Shown one piece after another: positions 52,107-59,561 of a stretch of 64,000 nucleotides of DNA. The position numbers were made by a program, and so were the translations under genes. Below the pieces are notes generated by a model. That model did no database searches, was not told the DNA's origin, and saw only the letters and a program-made list of their open reading frames with translations. Positions within the stretch are counted from its first letter, which is position 1; every line of letters starts with the position of its first letter. Source of the stretch: Paracoccaceae bacterium Fryx2 (GTDB lineage: Bacteria; Pseudomonadota; Alphaproteobacteria; Rhodobacterales; Rhodobacteraceae); contig JAVSGI010000008.1 in the NCBI GenBank assembly GCA_032334235.1, forward strand, positions 1-64,000, given 5' to 3'.

Positions 52107-53014
52107 GCCACAAAGCCACCAACTGGGCGATCCAGCAGAGCGGGCTCATGCCTGCGACCAAACTAGTGCTCTGGTATCTCTGCGACCGGCACACCCCGGA
52201 CTTCGGGTGCTATCCGTCGCAAGACCAGCTGGCCGTCGATGCCGAAATCTCGCGGGCTTCGCTGAACACCCACCTGCGTAAGCTCGAAGAGGCGGGCCTG
52301 ATCCGCAGGCATAGGCGCTCAGAACAGGGCACCAAACAGCGCAAATCGACGCGCTACATTCTCGGCTTCGAGGAAGATTTCGCCGAAAAGCCATGTCCAG
52401 ATTCTGGACATGGGAATGGGCAAAAGCCATGTCCAAATCTGAAACAAAAAGGCGAAAAGCCATGTCCAAATCCACGACAAAGCCATGTCCAGATATTGGA
52501 CACTAACTTAGTAAGAAAGAAAGAAACTACTACCGCGCGTAGCGCACACGCGAGCACGCATGACACGCACGCGAAGGAAGCCCCCGAAGCGGCCTGCCTC
52601 GCAGTCTGTGGCGAGGGTCTGTGCGCCGAGGCAAGGGCCGTGATCCTGGCCACCGCGCCGGTGATCGATGGCTGGCTGTCAGCAGGCTACGACCTTGATG
52701 CTGACATCCTGCCGGTGCTGCGTGCCCGCACCCTGCGCAGACGCGATAGCCCGATCCGGACATGGGCGTATTTCACTATGGCGATCGCGAAGCGCCACAC
52801 CCAGCGGACGACGCTGGCTGCCAAGGCAAAAAGTGCTGGGGAAGTGAAGCAGACTGCCCGACCCACCGAGTACGAGATGCTGGTCCAAGCGGCCGGGTGG
52901 ATCAATTCCGGTGGCTTCGTCCCGCCCAGCGCTGTGTCCACGTCAAAGCGCGCAGCGCTCTTGGCTGCAGGGCTGGTGACCGAGGCCACCCTGCGCGCCC
53001 GCCAGATTTATTGA
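52103..53014 (+). CDS. Phage replication initiator-like helix-turn-helix protein
   Basis: 303 residues. N-terminal winged helix (about 10-100): LWYLCDRHTPDFGCYPSQDQ, LAVDAEISRASLNTHLRKLE, AGLIRRHRRSEQGTKQRKST, the fold found in phage O-like and plasmid Rep initiators. A linker with the repeated peptide KPCPN/KPCPD follows (about 95-130), then a C-terminal helical domain (APVIDGWLSAGYDLDADILP). The linker DNA holds four iteron-like repeats and is followed by AT-rich DNA. The protein probably binds this origin and recruits the host helicase; that is inferred by analogy with lambda O. Confidence 0.75.
   Translation: MSHKATNWAIQQSGLMPATKLVLWYLCDRHTPDFGCYPSQDQLAVDAEISRASLNTHLRKLEEAGLIRRHRRSEQGTKQRKSTRYILGFEEDFAEKPCPDSGHGNGQKPCPNLKQKGEKPCPNPRQSHVQILDTNLVRKKETTTARSAHASTHDTHAKEAPEAACLAVCGEGLCAEARAVILATAPVIDGWLSAGYDLDADILPVLRARTLRRRDSPIRTWAYFTMAIAKRHTQRTTLAAKAKSAGEVKQTARPTEYEMLVQAAGWINSGGFVPPSAVSTSKRAALLAAGLVTEATLRARQIY
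52386..52535 (+). other. Putative replication origin: four iterons plus AT-rich stretch
   Basis: AAAGCCATGTCCARAT-type repeats start at 52386, 52422, 52455 and 52478 inside the initiator gene. The first is part of the dyad CATGTCCAGATTCTGGACATG split around its centre, and the fourth also has a partial dyad. They are followed at about 52495-52535 by an AT-rich purine-rich run (CTTAGTAAGAAAGAAAG), a possible unwinding site. Confidence 0.6.
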
Positions 53015-53031
53015 CCCGATTGGAGGCCCCG

Positions 53032-53502
53032 ATGCCCATCACACCCCGCGAAATCGAAGATCAGTTTGAGGATGCAGCGCTCACCCTGCGGCGGCTGCCC
53101 AACCCCCCAGGCTCGGGCGCAAAGGGCTTTGGCCAGTCCTGGCCTGAATACGTCCACGATGCCAAGCAGGCCTATGGCTACGACGAGGTCAGGATGCGGG
53201 TCGTGCCCAGCGCCCGCGATATCCAGCGGATGGAGGATTGCATCGGCTGGCTGGCCTGGCTCGACCCCGAGGATGCGCGGATCGTCTGGCTGCGCGCCGA
53301 AGGGGTCCGGTGGCGGCAGGTCTGCATCCGTGCGGGGGTGGTGCGATCGACCGCGTGGCGGCGGTGGGCGGCTTCCCTCCTGACCATTGCCAAGCATCTG
53401 AACGCATTGGAGAAATCAGGGCGCAAGGCGAGCGCGCCGAAAAGGGTGGCGGATAGGAACGTAGTCAAACCGTTCGAAAGCGGGTCGGACACGTTGTTAT
53501 GA
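53032..53502 (+). CDS. DUF6362-like phage protein
   Basis: 156 residues from the ATG at 53032 (TTGGAGGCC precedes it). Sequence PSARDIQRMEDCIGWLAWLD, then DARIVWLRAEGVRWRQVCIR, GVVRSTAWRRWAASLLTIAK matches the family of small helix-turn-helix-like proteins that precede ParB/methyltransferase genes in alphaproteobacterial prophages. The RSTAWRRW helix could bind DNA. It follows the initiator gene by 17 bases. Confidence 0.7.
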   Translation: MPITPREIEDQFEDAALTLRRLPNPPGSGAKGFGQSWPEYVHDAKQAYGYDEVRMRVVPSARDIQRMEDCIGWLAWLDPEDARIVWLRAEGVRWRQVCIRAGVVRSTAWRRWAASLLTIAKHLNALEKSGRKASAPKRVADRNVVKPFESGSDTLL

Positions 53503-53792
53503 CGGGAAAACACGTCGAACTTCGGGCGCGACAGATGCAACACTTTCAGGGCATAAATTCCCTATGCTCGGAAGACTTGTGCGGATCAGATCGCACTGCC
53601 CCGCGCCCCTTGCGATGCCCCCCCGGCCCCCGGTTCCACCCGGGCTTGAGGTGTATGCGGGGGGCAGAGGCGCGGTAAGTCTCTAGCGTCAAACATTTTT
53701 TCTGGGTTCGCGCCTTGGGTGCGCACTCTTGGGTTCGCAGGTACGCACGCACCTGCTGATCGTCGTTTCTGCCTCCCTGCCCTGCCTCAACT

Positions 53793-53825
53793 GGCCCGGT
53801 GTTCATCACCGGGCCGTTCCTTTTT
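53793..53825 (+). terminator. Rho-independent terminator
   Basis: Perfect 9-bp stem GGCCCGGTG / CACCGGGCC with loop TTCAT, followed by GTTCCTTTTT. It lies in the 337-base gap between 53502 and the ParB-like gene and probably ends the early transcript. No other gene is seen in that gap. Confidence 0.85.
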
Positions 53826-53839
53826 CAGGAGACTGTCCT

Positions 53840-54631
53840 TTGCAGATCGACATGATGCAGACCTCCCGGCTGGTGCCCTACATTCGCAATGCCCGCACCC
53901 ATTCCGCCGATCAGGTAGCGCAGATTGCGGCCTCGATCGCGGAGTTCGGTTTCACCAACCCGATCCTGATCGGCGAGGACGATGTGATCATCGCCGGGCA
54001 CGGACGGCTGATGGCAGCGCAATCCCTCGGCCTGGCACAAGTTCCGGTGATCGTGCTGGACCATTTGTCCGAGGCCCAGCGCCGGGCGTTGATCCTCGCC
54101 GACAATCGGATCGCCGAAAACGCCGGATGGGACAACGCGATGTTGGCCTCGGAACTGGCGGCGCTGCGCGATGAGAACTTCGATCTGGACATGATCGGCT
54201 TCGACGAGGCTGAACTCGAAGAATTGCTGGCGGGGTTTGAATTTGGCGATGCAGGCGCGTTGGGCGGCGAAGGGCAAGGCGGCGGGGTTGGCGACAGCGA
54301 TCACCAACCGGCCGCCTCGTCCTCCGGCAGCTTGGCCGCGCGCTTTGGCATCCCGCCGTTCTCAGTCCTCGATGCCCGAAAGGGCTGGTGGCAGGATCGC
54401 AAACGCGCCTGGCTGGATATGGGCATCCGGTCGGAACTCGGCCGCGGCGAGGGCGATCGCGCCTGTCCCGGTGGCAGCCCGATGCCCGGCAACGGCTCGC
54501 GCAAGGATTACAAGCCCGGTGCCGCCAAGGCGTTCAACGACGGCGCGGTCCTCGGCGGTGGCGGGCTCGCCGATCAGGTCGCCAAGGCCGCCACCGCCCG
54601 CCGCCAGAAAAAGGAGGCCGCACATGGCTAA
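53840..54631 (+). CDS. ParB/Sulfiredoxin-domain phage protein
   Basis: 263 residues from TTG at 53840, chosen because AGGAG at 53827-53831 is well spaced; ATG 53852 is an alternative. N-terminal ParB-like domain: LVPYIRNARTHSADQVAQIA, FGFTNPILIGEDDVIIAGHG and RLMAAQSLGLAQVPVIVLDH. A C-terminal region (PPFSVLDARKGWWQDRKRAW) normally joins ParB domains to a DNA methyltransferase in one polypeptide. Here the methyltransferase is a separate gene overlapping by 8 bases, so the fusion has been split. Confidence 0.88.
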   Translation: MQIDMMQTSRLVPYIRNARTHSADQVAQIAASIAEFGFTNPILIGEDDVIIAGHGRLMAAQSLGLAQVPVIVLDHLSEAQRRALILADNRIAENAGWDNAMLASELAALRDENFDLDMIGFDEAELEELLAGFEFGDAGALGGEGQGGGVGDSDHQPAASSSGSLAARFGIPPFSVLDARKGWWQDRKRAWLDMGIRSELGRGEGDRACPGGSPMPGNGSRKDYKPGAAKAFNDGAVLGGGGLADQVAKAATARRQKKEAAHG

Positions 54632-55577
54632 ATCCCTCGCCCGCACCTTCGGCCAAGACCTAATGCGCGGCGAGCATGTGGTCGGCGCCGACAAAACCAA
54701 CGGCGGCGTCCTGATGCCGTCGCATTCGTCGGGCGATCCCAGCTTCTATTCCAAGAAGCGCGCCAAGGAGGCCGAACTGGGCCATGAACTGACCACCGAA
54801 GCCTTCCTTGCCGATCATTACCAAGCCTCTGATGCCGCCACCGCCTCCGGCACATCGATCTTCGACCCGGTCCTGTGCGAAATCGCCTATCGCTGGTTCT
54901 GCCCACAGGGTGGCACAGTGCTTGACCCCTTCGCCGGTGGGTCGGTGCGGGGAATCGTCGCGTCCCAGCTTGGCCGGGCTTACGTCGGTATCGAACTGCG
55001 CGCCGAACAGGTCGCTGCCAATAAGGCGCAGGCGGCGCTGGGCGCTGGCCCTGCCCCTCGCTGGATCACCGGCGACAGCCGCGATATCGCCAAGCTGGCC
55101 AAAGGCATCGACGCCGATCTGATCTTCAGCTGCCCGCCCTATTGGAACCTTGAGGTCTATTCCGACGATCCGGCCGACCTTTCCACCCTTGGCAAGGAAG
55201 CGTTCTTCGATGCCTACGCCAAGATCATCGCCGGGGTCGTCTCCCGCCTGCGCGACGATCGCTTTGCTGTCTGGGTGATCGGTGATGTCCGTGATGTGGG
55301 CGGATTCTTTGTCAACTTGCCGGGCAAAACGGTCGAGGCCTTCGAGGCCGCAGGCGCCCGGTTCTACAACGACGCGATCCTCGTCACCGCTGTGGGATCG
55401 TTGCCGATCCGCGCCGGGCGGCAATTCGAGGCGTCGCGCAAACTCGGCCGCACGCATCAGAACGTGCTGGTATTCTGCAAGGGCGATCCCAAGCGCGCCA
55501 CCGAGGCGGTCGGGCAGGTGGAGTTCGGCGAAATCGACGAGGCCGATGGCACCGGCGACGAGGCACCCCAAGAATGA
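54624..55577 (+). CDS. Phage DNA methyltransferase (site-specific)
   Basis: 317 residues from the ATG at 54624 (AAGGAGGCCGCAC precedes it). SAM-binding motif VLDPFAGGSVRGIVASQLG and catalytic SCPPYWNLEVYSDD are clear; the order catalytic after SAM motif and the SPPY-like SCPPYW point to an N4-cytosine or N6-adenine amino-methyltransferase. Coupled to the ParB-like gene by overlap and to the next gene (ATGA). Probably protects phage DNA or alters packaging/restriction sensitivity. Confidence 0.88.
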   Translation: MAKSLARTFGQDLMRGEHVVGADKTNGGVLMPSHSSGDPSFYSKKRAKEAELGHELTTEAFLADHYQASDAATASGTSIFDPVLCEIAYRWFCPQGGTVLDPFAGGSVRGIVASQLGRAYVGIELRAEQVAANKAQAALGAGPAPRWITGDSRDIAKLAKGIDADLIFSCPPYWNLEVYSDDPADLSTLGKEAFFDAYAKIIAGVVSRLRDDRFAVWVIGDVRDVGGFFVNLPGKTVEAFEAAGARFYNDAILVTAVGSLPIRAGRQFEASRKLGRTHQNVLVFCKGDPKRATEAVGQVEFGEIDEADGTGDEAPQE

Positions 55578-56278
55578 CCGCGCCGATCGTTCAAACCTAT
55601 TCGGGAATCTGGGTCGTTCGCGATGATCTCCACCCGGGCGGTACCAAGGCACGGTTCATTGGCCGTGTGTTCGACGGAGTGCAAGAGGCGGTCTATGCCA
55701 GCCCTCCTGAAGGTGGCGCGCAAACGGCCTTGGCACATGTCGCCCGGGCGCTGGGCAAGAAGGCCACGATCTTTGTCGCCCAGCGCGCCAAGCCGCACGC
55801 CCGGACGCTGGAAGCGGCGCGGATGGGGGCGAAGGTGGTGCCGGTGTCGCCCGGATATCTGACCGTCGTGCAAAGCCGGGCACGGCAATATTGCCGCGAC
55901 AGCGGGGCATCGCTGATCCCCTTCGGCGCTGACATCCCGGGCGCGACCGAGGCCCTCGCGGCGGCGGCACTGGCGACAGGGCTTGAGCCAGACGAGGTGT
56001 GGTGTGCCGCAGGATCGGGCGTCTTGGCGCGAGGTCTGGCGCTGGCCTGGCCGAAAGCCCGGCGGCATGTCGTCCAGATCGGGCGGGAACTGGCACCGAA
56101 GGACGTCGCCGGGGCACGGATACACGTCTACCCGCGCGCCTTCGGACAGGTGGCTATCATGGGGGTACCTTTTCCGGCTGACCCGCACTATGATGCGAAG
56201 GCTTGGGAACTGTGCGTGGCGATGCGCGGGCAGGGGCGTGTGCTGTTCTGGAACGTGGCTCCACTGCCGAGGGTGTGA
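55574..56278 (+). CDS. PLP-dependent enzyme-like phage protein
   Basis: 234 residues resembling fold-type II PLP enzymes: WVVRDDLHPGGTKARFIGRV with the candidate Schiff-base Lys25 in GGTK, ALGKKATIFVAQRAKPHART, and CAAGSGVLARGLALAWP as a phosphate-binding Gly-rich loop. It is short for the family (usually above 300). Phage versions sit next to methyltransferases and have been linked to amino-acid type DNA hypermodification; here that is only a possibility. Overlaps the methyltransferase stop. Confidence 0.7.
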   Translation: MTAPIVQTYSGIWVVRDDLHPGGTKARFIGRVFDGVQEAVYASPPEGGAQTALAHVARALGKKATIFVAQRAKPHARTLEAARMGAKVVPVSPGYLTVVQSRARQYCRDSGASLIPFGADIPGATEALAAAALATGLEPDEVWCAAGSGVLARGLALAWPKARRHVVQIGRELAPKDVAGARIHVYPRAFGQVAIMGVPFPADPHYDAKAWELCVAMRGQGRVLFWNVAPLPRV

Positions 56279-56403
56279 GCTGCTAAAGCGCTAAGCCGTT
56301 GCCAATCGGACTCATTCAGCCGGATAACCGCCGGGCGTCTTCGGGAACGTCTCGTCAATGGGTTCGTTCTATCCTATAATCAAGCTTGGGAGAAAATCGC
56401 GCC

Positions 56404-57144
56404 GTGGAATATCGATTTCACATAGATGACAGTTTCACGCCTGCCACCATTCCGATGGAGCGGCTGGCTGAGTACATCAAGGCGTTGGCCCAGTTGATCG
56501 GCGAAACCGGTTCGGTTCACTTCGGCGGGGTCACTGAAGGGTCGGTTGTCTTGCATGCCGCGATCGATCAGCCTGCGCAAGTGAAGGTGCGCGAACGCGT
56601 CGGCGGCCTCGGCAGCCGTTCGACCAGCAGGGAAGTGGCTCGCGCTTTCGGCGTGTTGGACGACATGCTCCGGAAGGACAATGCCACAGGGAAGTTGGTT
56701 GAGTTCGGCGGGCAGGTGGTTATCCCGTTTCCCGGGCGAAACCGACCGGAACCCGTTGTATTTGGGCCCTTCCGGCAAGACGGGACACTGGAAGGCCAGG
56801 TCATCCGCGTCGGTGGCAAGGACGAAACCATTCCAGTTCATCTTCGTGACGGAGCCATTGTGCATACGGGCCTAAACGCGACAGAAGATGTCGCGCGCCG
56901 CATTGCACAACACCTTCTGGGACCAACTGTTCGGGTGCATGGGACAGGGACTTGGCTTCGCGAAGGCGACGGAACTTGGCAGCTTAAGAGCTTTCGCATC
57001 AGCGATTTTGAATTGCTGGATGAAACCCCATTGGATGGCGTTGTGGCGCGCCTTCGAGCCGTTCGCGGAAGCGGTTGGAGCGAAGTTCCTGACCCAGTAC
57101 GAGAACTGCTGGAAGATCGACACGGAGGCACTGACCGCCATTGA
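56404..57144 (+). CDS. Unknown protein paired with a PIN-domain gene
   Basis: 246 residues from GTG at 56404 (GGGAG at 56388 and a readable frame upstream make TTG 56386 an alternative). No family recognised. It has an N-terminal alpha/beta part (YRFHIDDSFTPATIPMERLA, EYIKALAQLIGETGSVHFGG), a strand-rich middle and an OB/beta-like segment (VRVHGTGTWLREGDGTWQLK) resembling nucleic-acid binding barrels. Its stop overlaps the start of the PIN gene, so they form a two-gene unit; it may act as the antitoxin or as an RNA-guiding partner. Confidence 0.6.
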   Translation: MEYRFHIDDSFTPATIPMERLAEYIKALAQLIGETGSVHFGGVTEGSVVLHAAIDQPAQVKVRERVGGLGSRSTSREVARAFGVLDDMLRKDNATGKLVEFGGQVVIPFPGRNRPEPVVFGPFRQDGTLEGQVIRVGGKDETIPVHLRDGAIVHTGLNATEDVARRIAQHLLGPTVRVHGTGTWLREGDGTWQLKSFRISDFELLDETPLDGVVARLRAVRGSGWSEVPDPVRELLEDRHGGTDRH

Positions 57145-57710
57145 TCGCCGTATTCGATGCCAGCGTTTTGATTTTCCTGTTTGAGAAGGATGCCTCCGGC
57201 CCGCTTGAACCGGCTACGGGGCACCCTTTGCCGCAGTGCTACGAGCGGGTGAACCACCTGATAGAAACCCTGACGCGCGACCGGGCCAAGATCATCATTC
57301 CCACTCCGTCGTTGGCAGAGATACTGGTTAAGGCGGGCGCCGCAGGCCCGGCGTGGCTGAGGATCATGAGCGAGAACCGCTTTATCCGCGTTGTGCCATT
57401 TGACTTGCGGGCAGCAGTAGAGTTTGCCGCGATGCAACGCGATCATAAAGAGAGTGGCACAAAAAGGTCCGAACCACGACCAAAGGCCAAGTTCGACGAC
57501 CAGATCATTGCAATCGCGAAAGTCGAAGGGGCGGAGGTAATCTACTCCTCTGATATTGGGCTTGCTAAGGAAGCCCCGCCACAGATCGAAGTAATCAGCC
57601 TTTCGGCGCTGCCCCTGCCCCCTCAAGACCCCCAAATGACAATGAAGTTAGAGAGTTTGTCGACCGATAAGATGGATCAGGATGATGCGGCCGCGGGCGC
57701 CTCAGAATAG
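57141..57710 (+). CDS. PIN-domain protein
   Basis: 189 residues, longer than classical VapC. TTG start overlapping the upstream stop. Catalytic acids are visible in IAVFDASVLIFLF (Asp6), TPSLAEILVKAG (Glu) and KAKFDDQIIAIAKVEGAEVI (Asp pair), followed by SSDIGLAKEA. The C-terminal 40 residues are a Pro/Asp/Met-rich tail without structure. Likely a ribonuclease neutralised by the upstream protein. Confidence 0.8.
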   Translation: MIAVFDASVLIFLFEKDASGPLEPATGHPLPQCYERVNHLIETLTRDRAKIIIPTPSLAEILVKAGAAGPAWLRIMSENRFIRVVPFDLRAAVEFAAMQRDHKESGTKRSEPRPKAKFDDQIIAIAKVEGAEVIYSSDIGLAKEAPPQIEVISLSALPLPPQDPQMTMKLESLSTDKMDQDDAAAGASE

Positions 57711-57755
57711 GCGTCGGCTGCAGCAGTTCACATTTCGAGTTCTGAGCCAAGTGGT

Positions 57756-58091
57756 TCAATGCAGCATATCCGCTAGCCCCAACCCTTCAAACACCTCCCT
57801 CATCTCCGGATCAAACCCCGGATCGATCTTTGTCAGTCCATATCCATGTGCCCGGTTCCAAGCATCGATCTCCCGCAGTTCGGCGGCGAACTCCTCGGGC
57901 GACGCGGCCTTCTTTAAGGTCGTGTCGCCCTCACAATAGCTGAAGATCATCAACCGGGTCGGGTTGGCCCATGTCCCGAAGTAGGACGCGTCCTGCGCCG
58001 TATCGACTTGCGCCCAGCCCTTCTCGTAGCTGCAGAGCCCGAAATCATAGACGTATCGATCGCCGGGGCAGAACTCGCGGGTGATCTTCAT
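57756..58091 (-). CDS. Unknown small phage-region protein
   Basis: 111 residues from the ATG at 58089-58091. Sequence MKITREFCPGDRYVYDFGLC, then GWAQVDTAQDASYFGTWANP and CEGDTTLKKAASPEEFAAEL. It looks like a compact cytosolic beta/alpha protein. It overlaps the upstream gene by four bases in a three-gene minus-strand unit between the PIN module and the terminase genes. No function assigned. Confidence 0.75.
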   Translation of the reverse strand: MKITREFCPGDRYVYDFGLCSYEKGWAQVDTAQDASYFGTWANPTRLMIFSYCEGDTTLKKAASPEEFAAELREIDAWNRAHGYGLTKIDPGFDPEMREVFEGLGLADMLH

Positions 58092-58636
58092 GCCGTCACC
58101 TGCGCGCGGGCGGTGATGGCGATCACGCAAAGGTCGCGGTAGCGGGCAATGGCCTTGGGGCTCGACGAAACCGGATTGATCTCGAAGGCTTGCAGACCGG
58201 CGCTGTCGCCTGCCTCGGCCAAGGCCACGATCTGTGCCAGCTTGGCGCGGAAGCGGGCGTGGGTCGGTTTGGAGAAATCCGGCGCCTGCGGTAGCGCGCC
58301 GGTTTGCGCCTGATCAAGAATGGCCTGCCGTTTGCCGACCACCGGGGTGATCGCGGCCTTCGGTTCTTCCTCTTCCAACGGGATCGTCTCGCCAGAGGGG
58401 TCGGGGTTGCCGTAGTCCAGCACCAAGGTCAGCCGGGCCTCGGCCTGATCGACGGTGGCGGCGGTCAGGATCGAGGTGAAGGCGAGGGCCGCGCGCTCGA
58501 CGCCGATCTTTGCAGCCAGCAAGCGGGCAAAGCTGTCGCCCGCCTTCTTGGCGCTGGTGGCCGGTTTGATCGGGGTTTCAGAAAGGCGCTGGGCGAGCAT
58601 GTCGATATGCGCGGCGGTGAGGGCTTTGGTTTTCAT
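58088..58636 (-). CDS. Unknown phage-region protein
   Basis: 182 residues: helical N-terminus (LTAAHIDMLAQRLSETPIKP), acidic linker (IPLEEEEPKA) and a C-terminal segment (INPVSSSPKAIARYRDLCVI) resembling small prophage-encoded proteins of unknown function. Overlaps the downstream gene by ATGA. Its shape suggests a DNA- or protein-binding accessory. Confidence 0.7.
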   Translation of the reverse strand: MKTKALTAAHIDMLAQRLSETPIKPATSAKKAGDSFARLLAAKIGVERAALAFTSILTAATVDQAEARLTLVLDYGNPDPSGETIPLEEEEPKAAITPVVGKRQAILDQAQTGALPQAPDFSKPTHARFRAKLAQIVALAEAGDSAGLQAFEINPVSSSPKAIARYRDLCVIAITARAQVTA

Positions 58637-58648
58637 GGGTTCGTTCCT

Positions 58649-58858
58649 TCAGGCGTTGGTGATGTGGGCGGAATGCCCCAGGGTGGTGACCGCGTAGATC
58701 ATCGTGCGGCCGTCGCCGATCGCGGCGCCGAAGGCCTGCGCTTCGGGCAGGGTCGCAAATTGATCCCGCGTGCGGGTCGCAGGCGTGCGGCCCCGGGCGG
58801 CGACAAAGTGGGCGGCGTTCTTCAGGCAGAATTCTTCGTGTGTTGTCAGGGGCTTCAT
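58649..58858 (-). CDS. Unknown small protein, first gene of the minus-strand unit
   Basis: 69 residues from the ATG at 58856-58858 (MKPLTTHEEFCLKNAAHFVA). It ends in GRTMIYAVTTLGHSAHITNA and is preceded by GGAGACCGCC. It stands 12 bases upstream of the next gene and is divergent from the terminase genes. Confidence 0.75.
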   Translation of the reverse strand: MKPLTTHEEFCLKNAAHFVAARGRTPATRTRDQFATLPEAQAFGAAIGDGRTMIYAVTTLGHSAHITNA

Positions 58859-58952
58859 GGCGGTCTCCGTTGCGTTGCGATGGCTGCAGACAGCGCACGG
58901 TGTCAAAAGAGAGCAACTCCTAAGTCACTGAATAGATGAGGTTTCGGTCAGA

Positions 58953-59561
58953 ATGGGAGTGTCCCGGCGAAGCTATGCCGCACAGCGCGGGGTCTCGGAA
59001 GCAGCGGTCCGTAAAGCCATTGCCACTGGGCGGATCACCACCTTGCCAGACGGCACGATCGACCCGGCGCGGGCGGATTCCGAATGGGGCGCCCAAACCG
59101 ATCCGGCCAAGCAGCGCGGCCAGCATGCCAAACAGATGGGCGCGGAAACAGCCGCCGGGACAGCCAGGGCGGCGGCTACCAAGCCGGTGCCGCAGGCGGC
59201 GATCCGGGCCGTGGCGGACACGTTGCGCGATGCCGGAACCGATCCCGGCAGCCCCGAGGCCACCGGCGGCGAGGTGTCCTTCCTGCGCGCCCGGATGGCG
59301 AATGAGGTGCTGAAGGCCCAGACCGCCAAGGTCCGGCTGGAAAAGATGAAGGCCGAGGTGATCGACCGGGCCCGGGCCACGGCGATGGTCTTCGATCTGG
59401 CGCGGCGCGAGCGGGATGCCTGGCTGAACTGGCCGCCGCGAGTGGCGGCAAACATGGCGGCAGAACTGGGCGTCGATGCGCACCGGATGGAGCAGGTTTT
59501 GGACATGTATTTGCGCCAGCATCTGACCGAGATGGCGGAGGTGAAAATTGAACTCCGCTGA
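58953..59561 (+). CDS. Phage terminase small subunit-like protein
   Basis: 202 residues. N-terminal helix-turn-helix (SYAAQRGVSEAAVRKAIATG), a basic/Ala linker, then a helical segment LKAQTAKVRLEKMKAEVIDR and ERDAWLNWPPRVAANMAAEL, the pattern of Nu1-like small terminase proteins that recognise the packaging site. Its end overlaps the start of the large subunit gene. Confidence 0.82.
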   Translation: MGVSRRSYAAQRGVSEAAVRKAIATGRITTLPDGTIDPARADSEWGAQTDPAKQRGQHAKQMGAETAAGTARAAATKPVPQAAIRAVADTLRDAGTDPGSPEATGGEVSFLRARMANEVLKAQTAKVRLEKMKAEVIDRARATAMVFDLARRERDAWLNWPPRVAANMAAELGVDAHRMEQVLDMYLRQHLTEMAEVKIELR

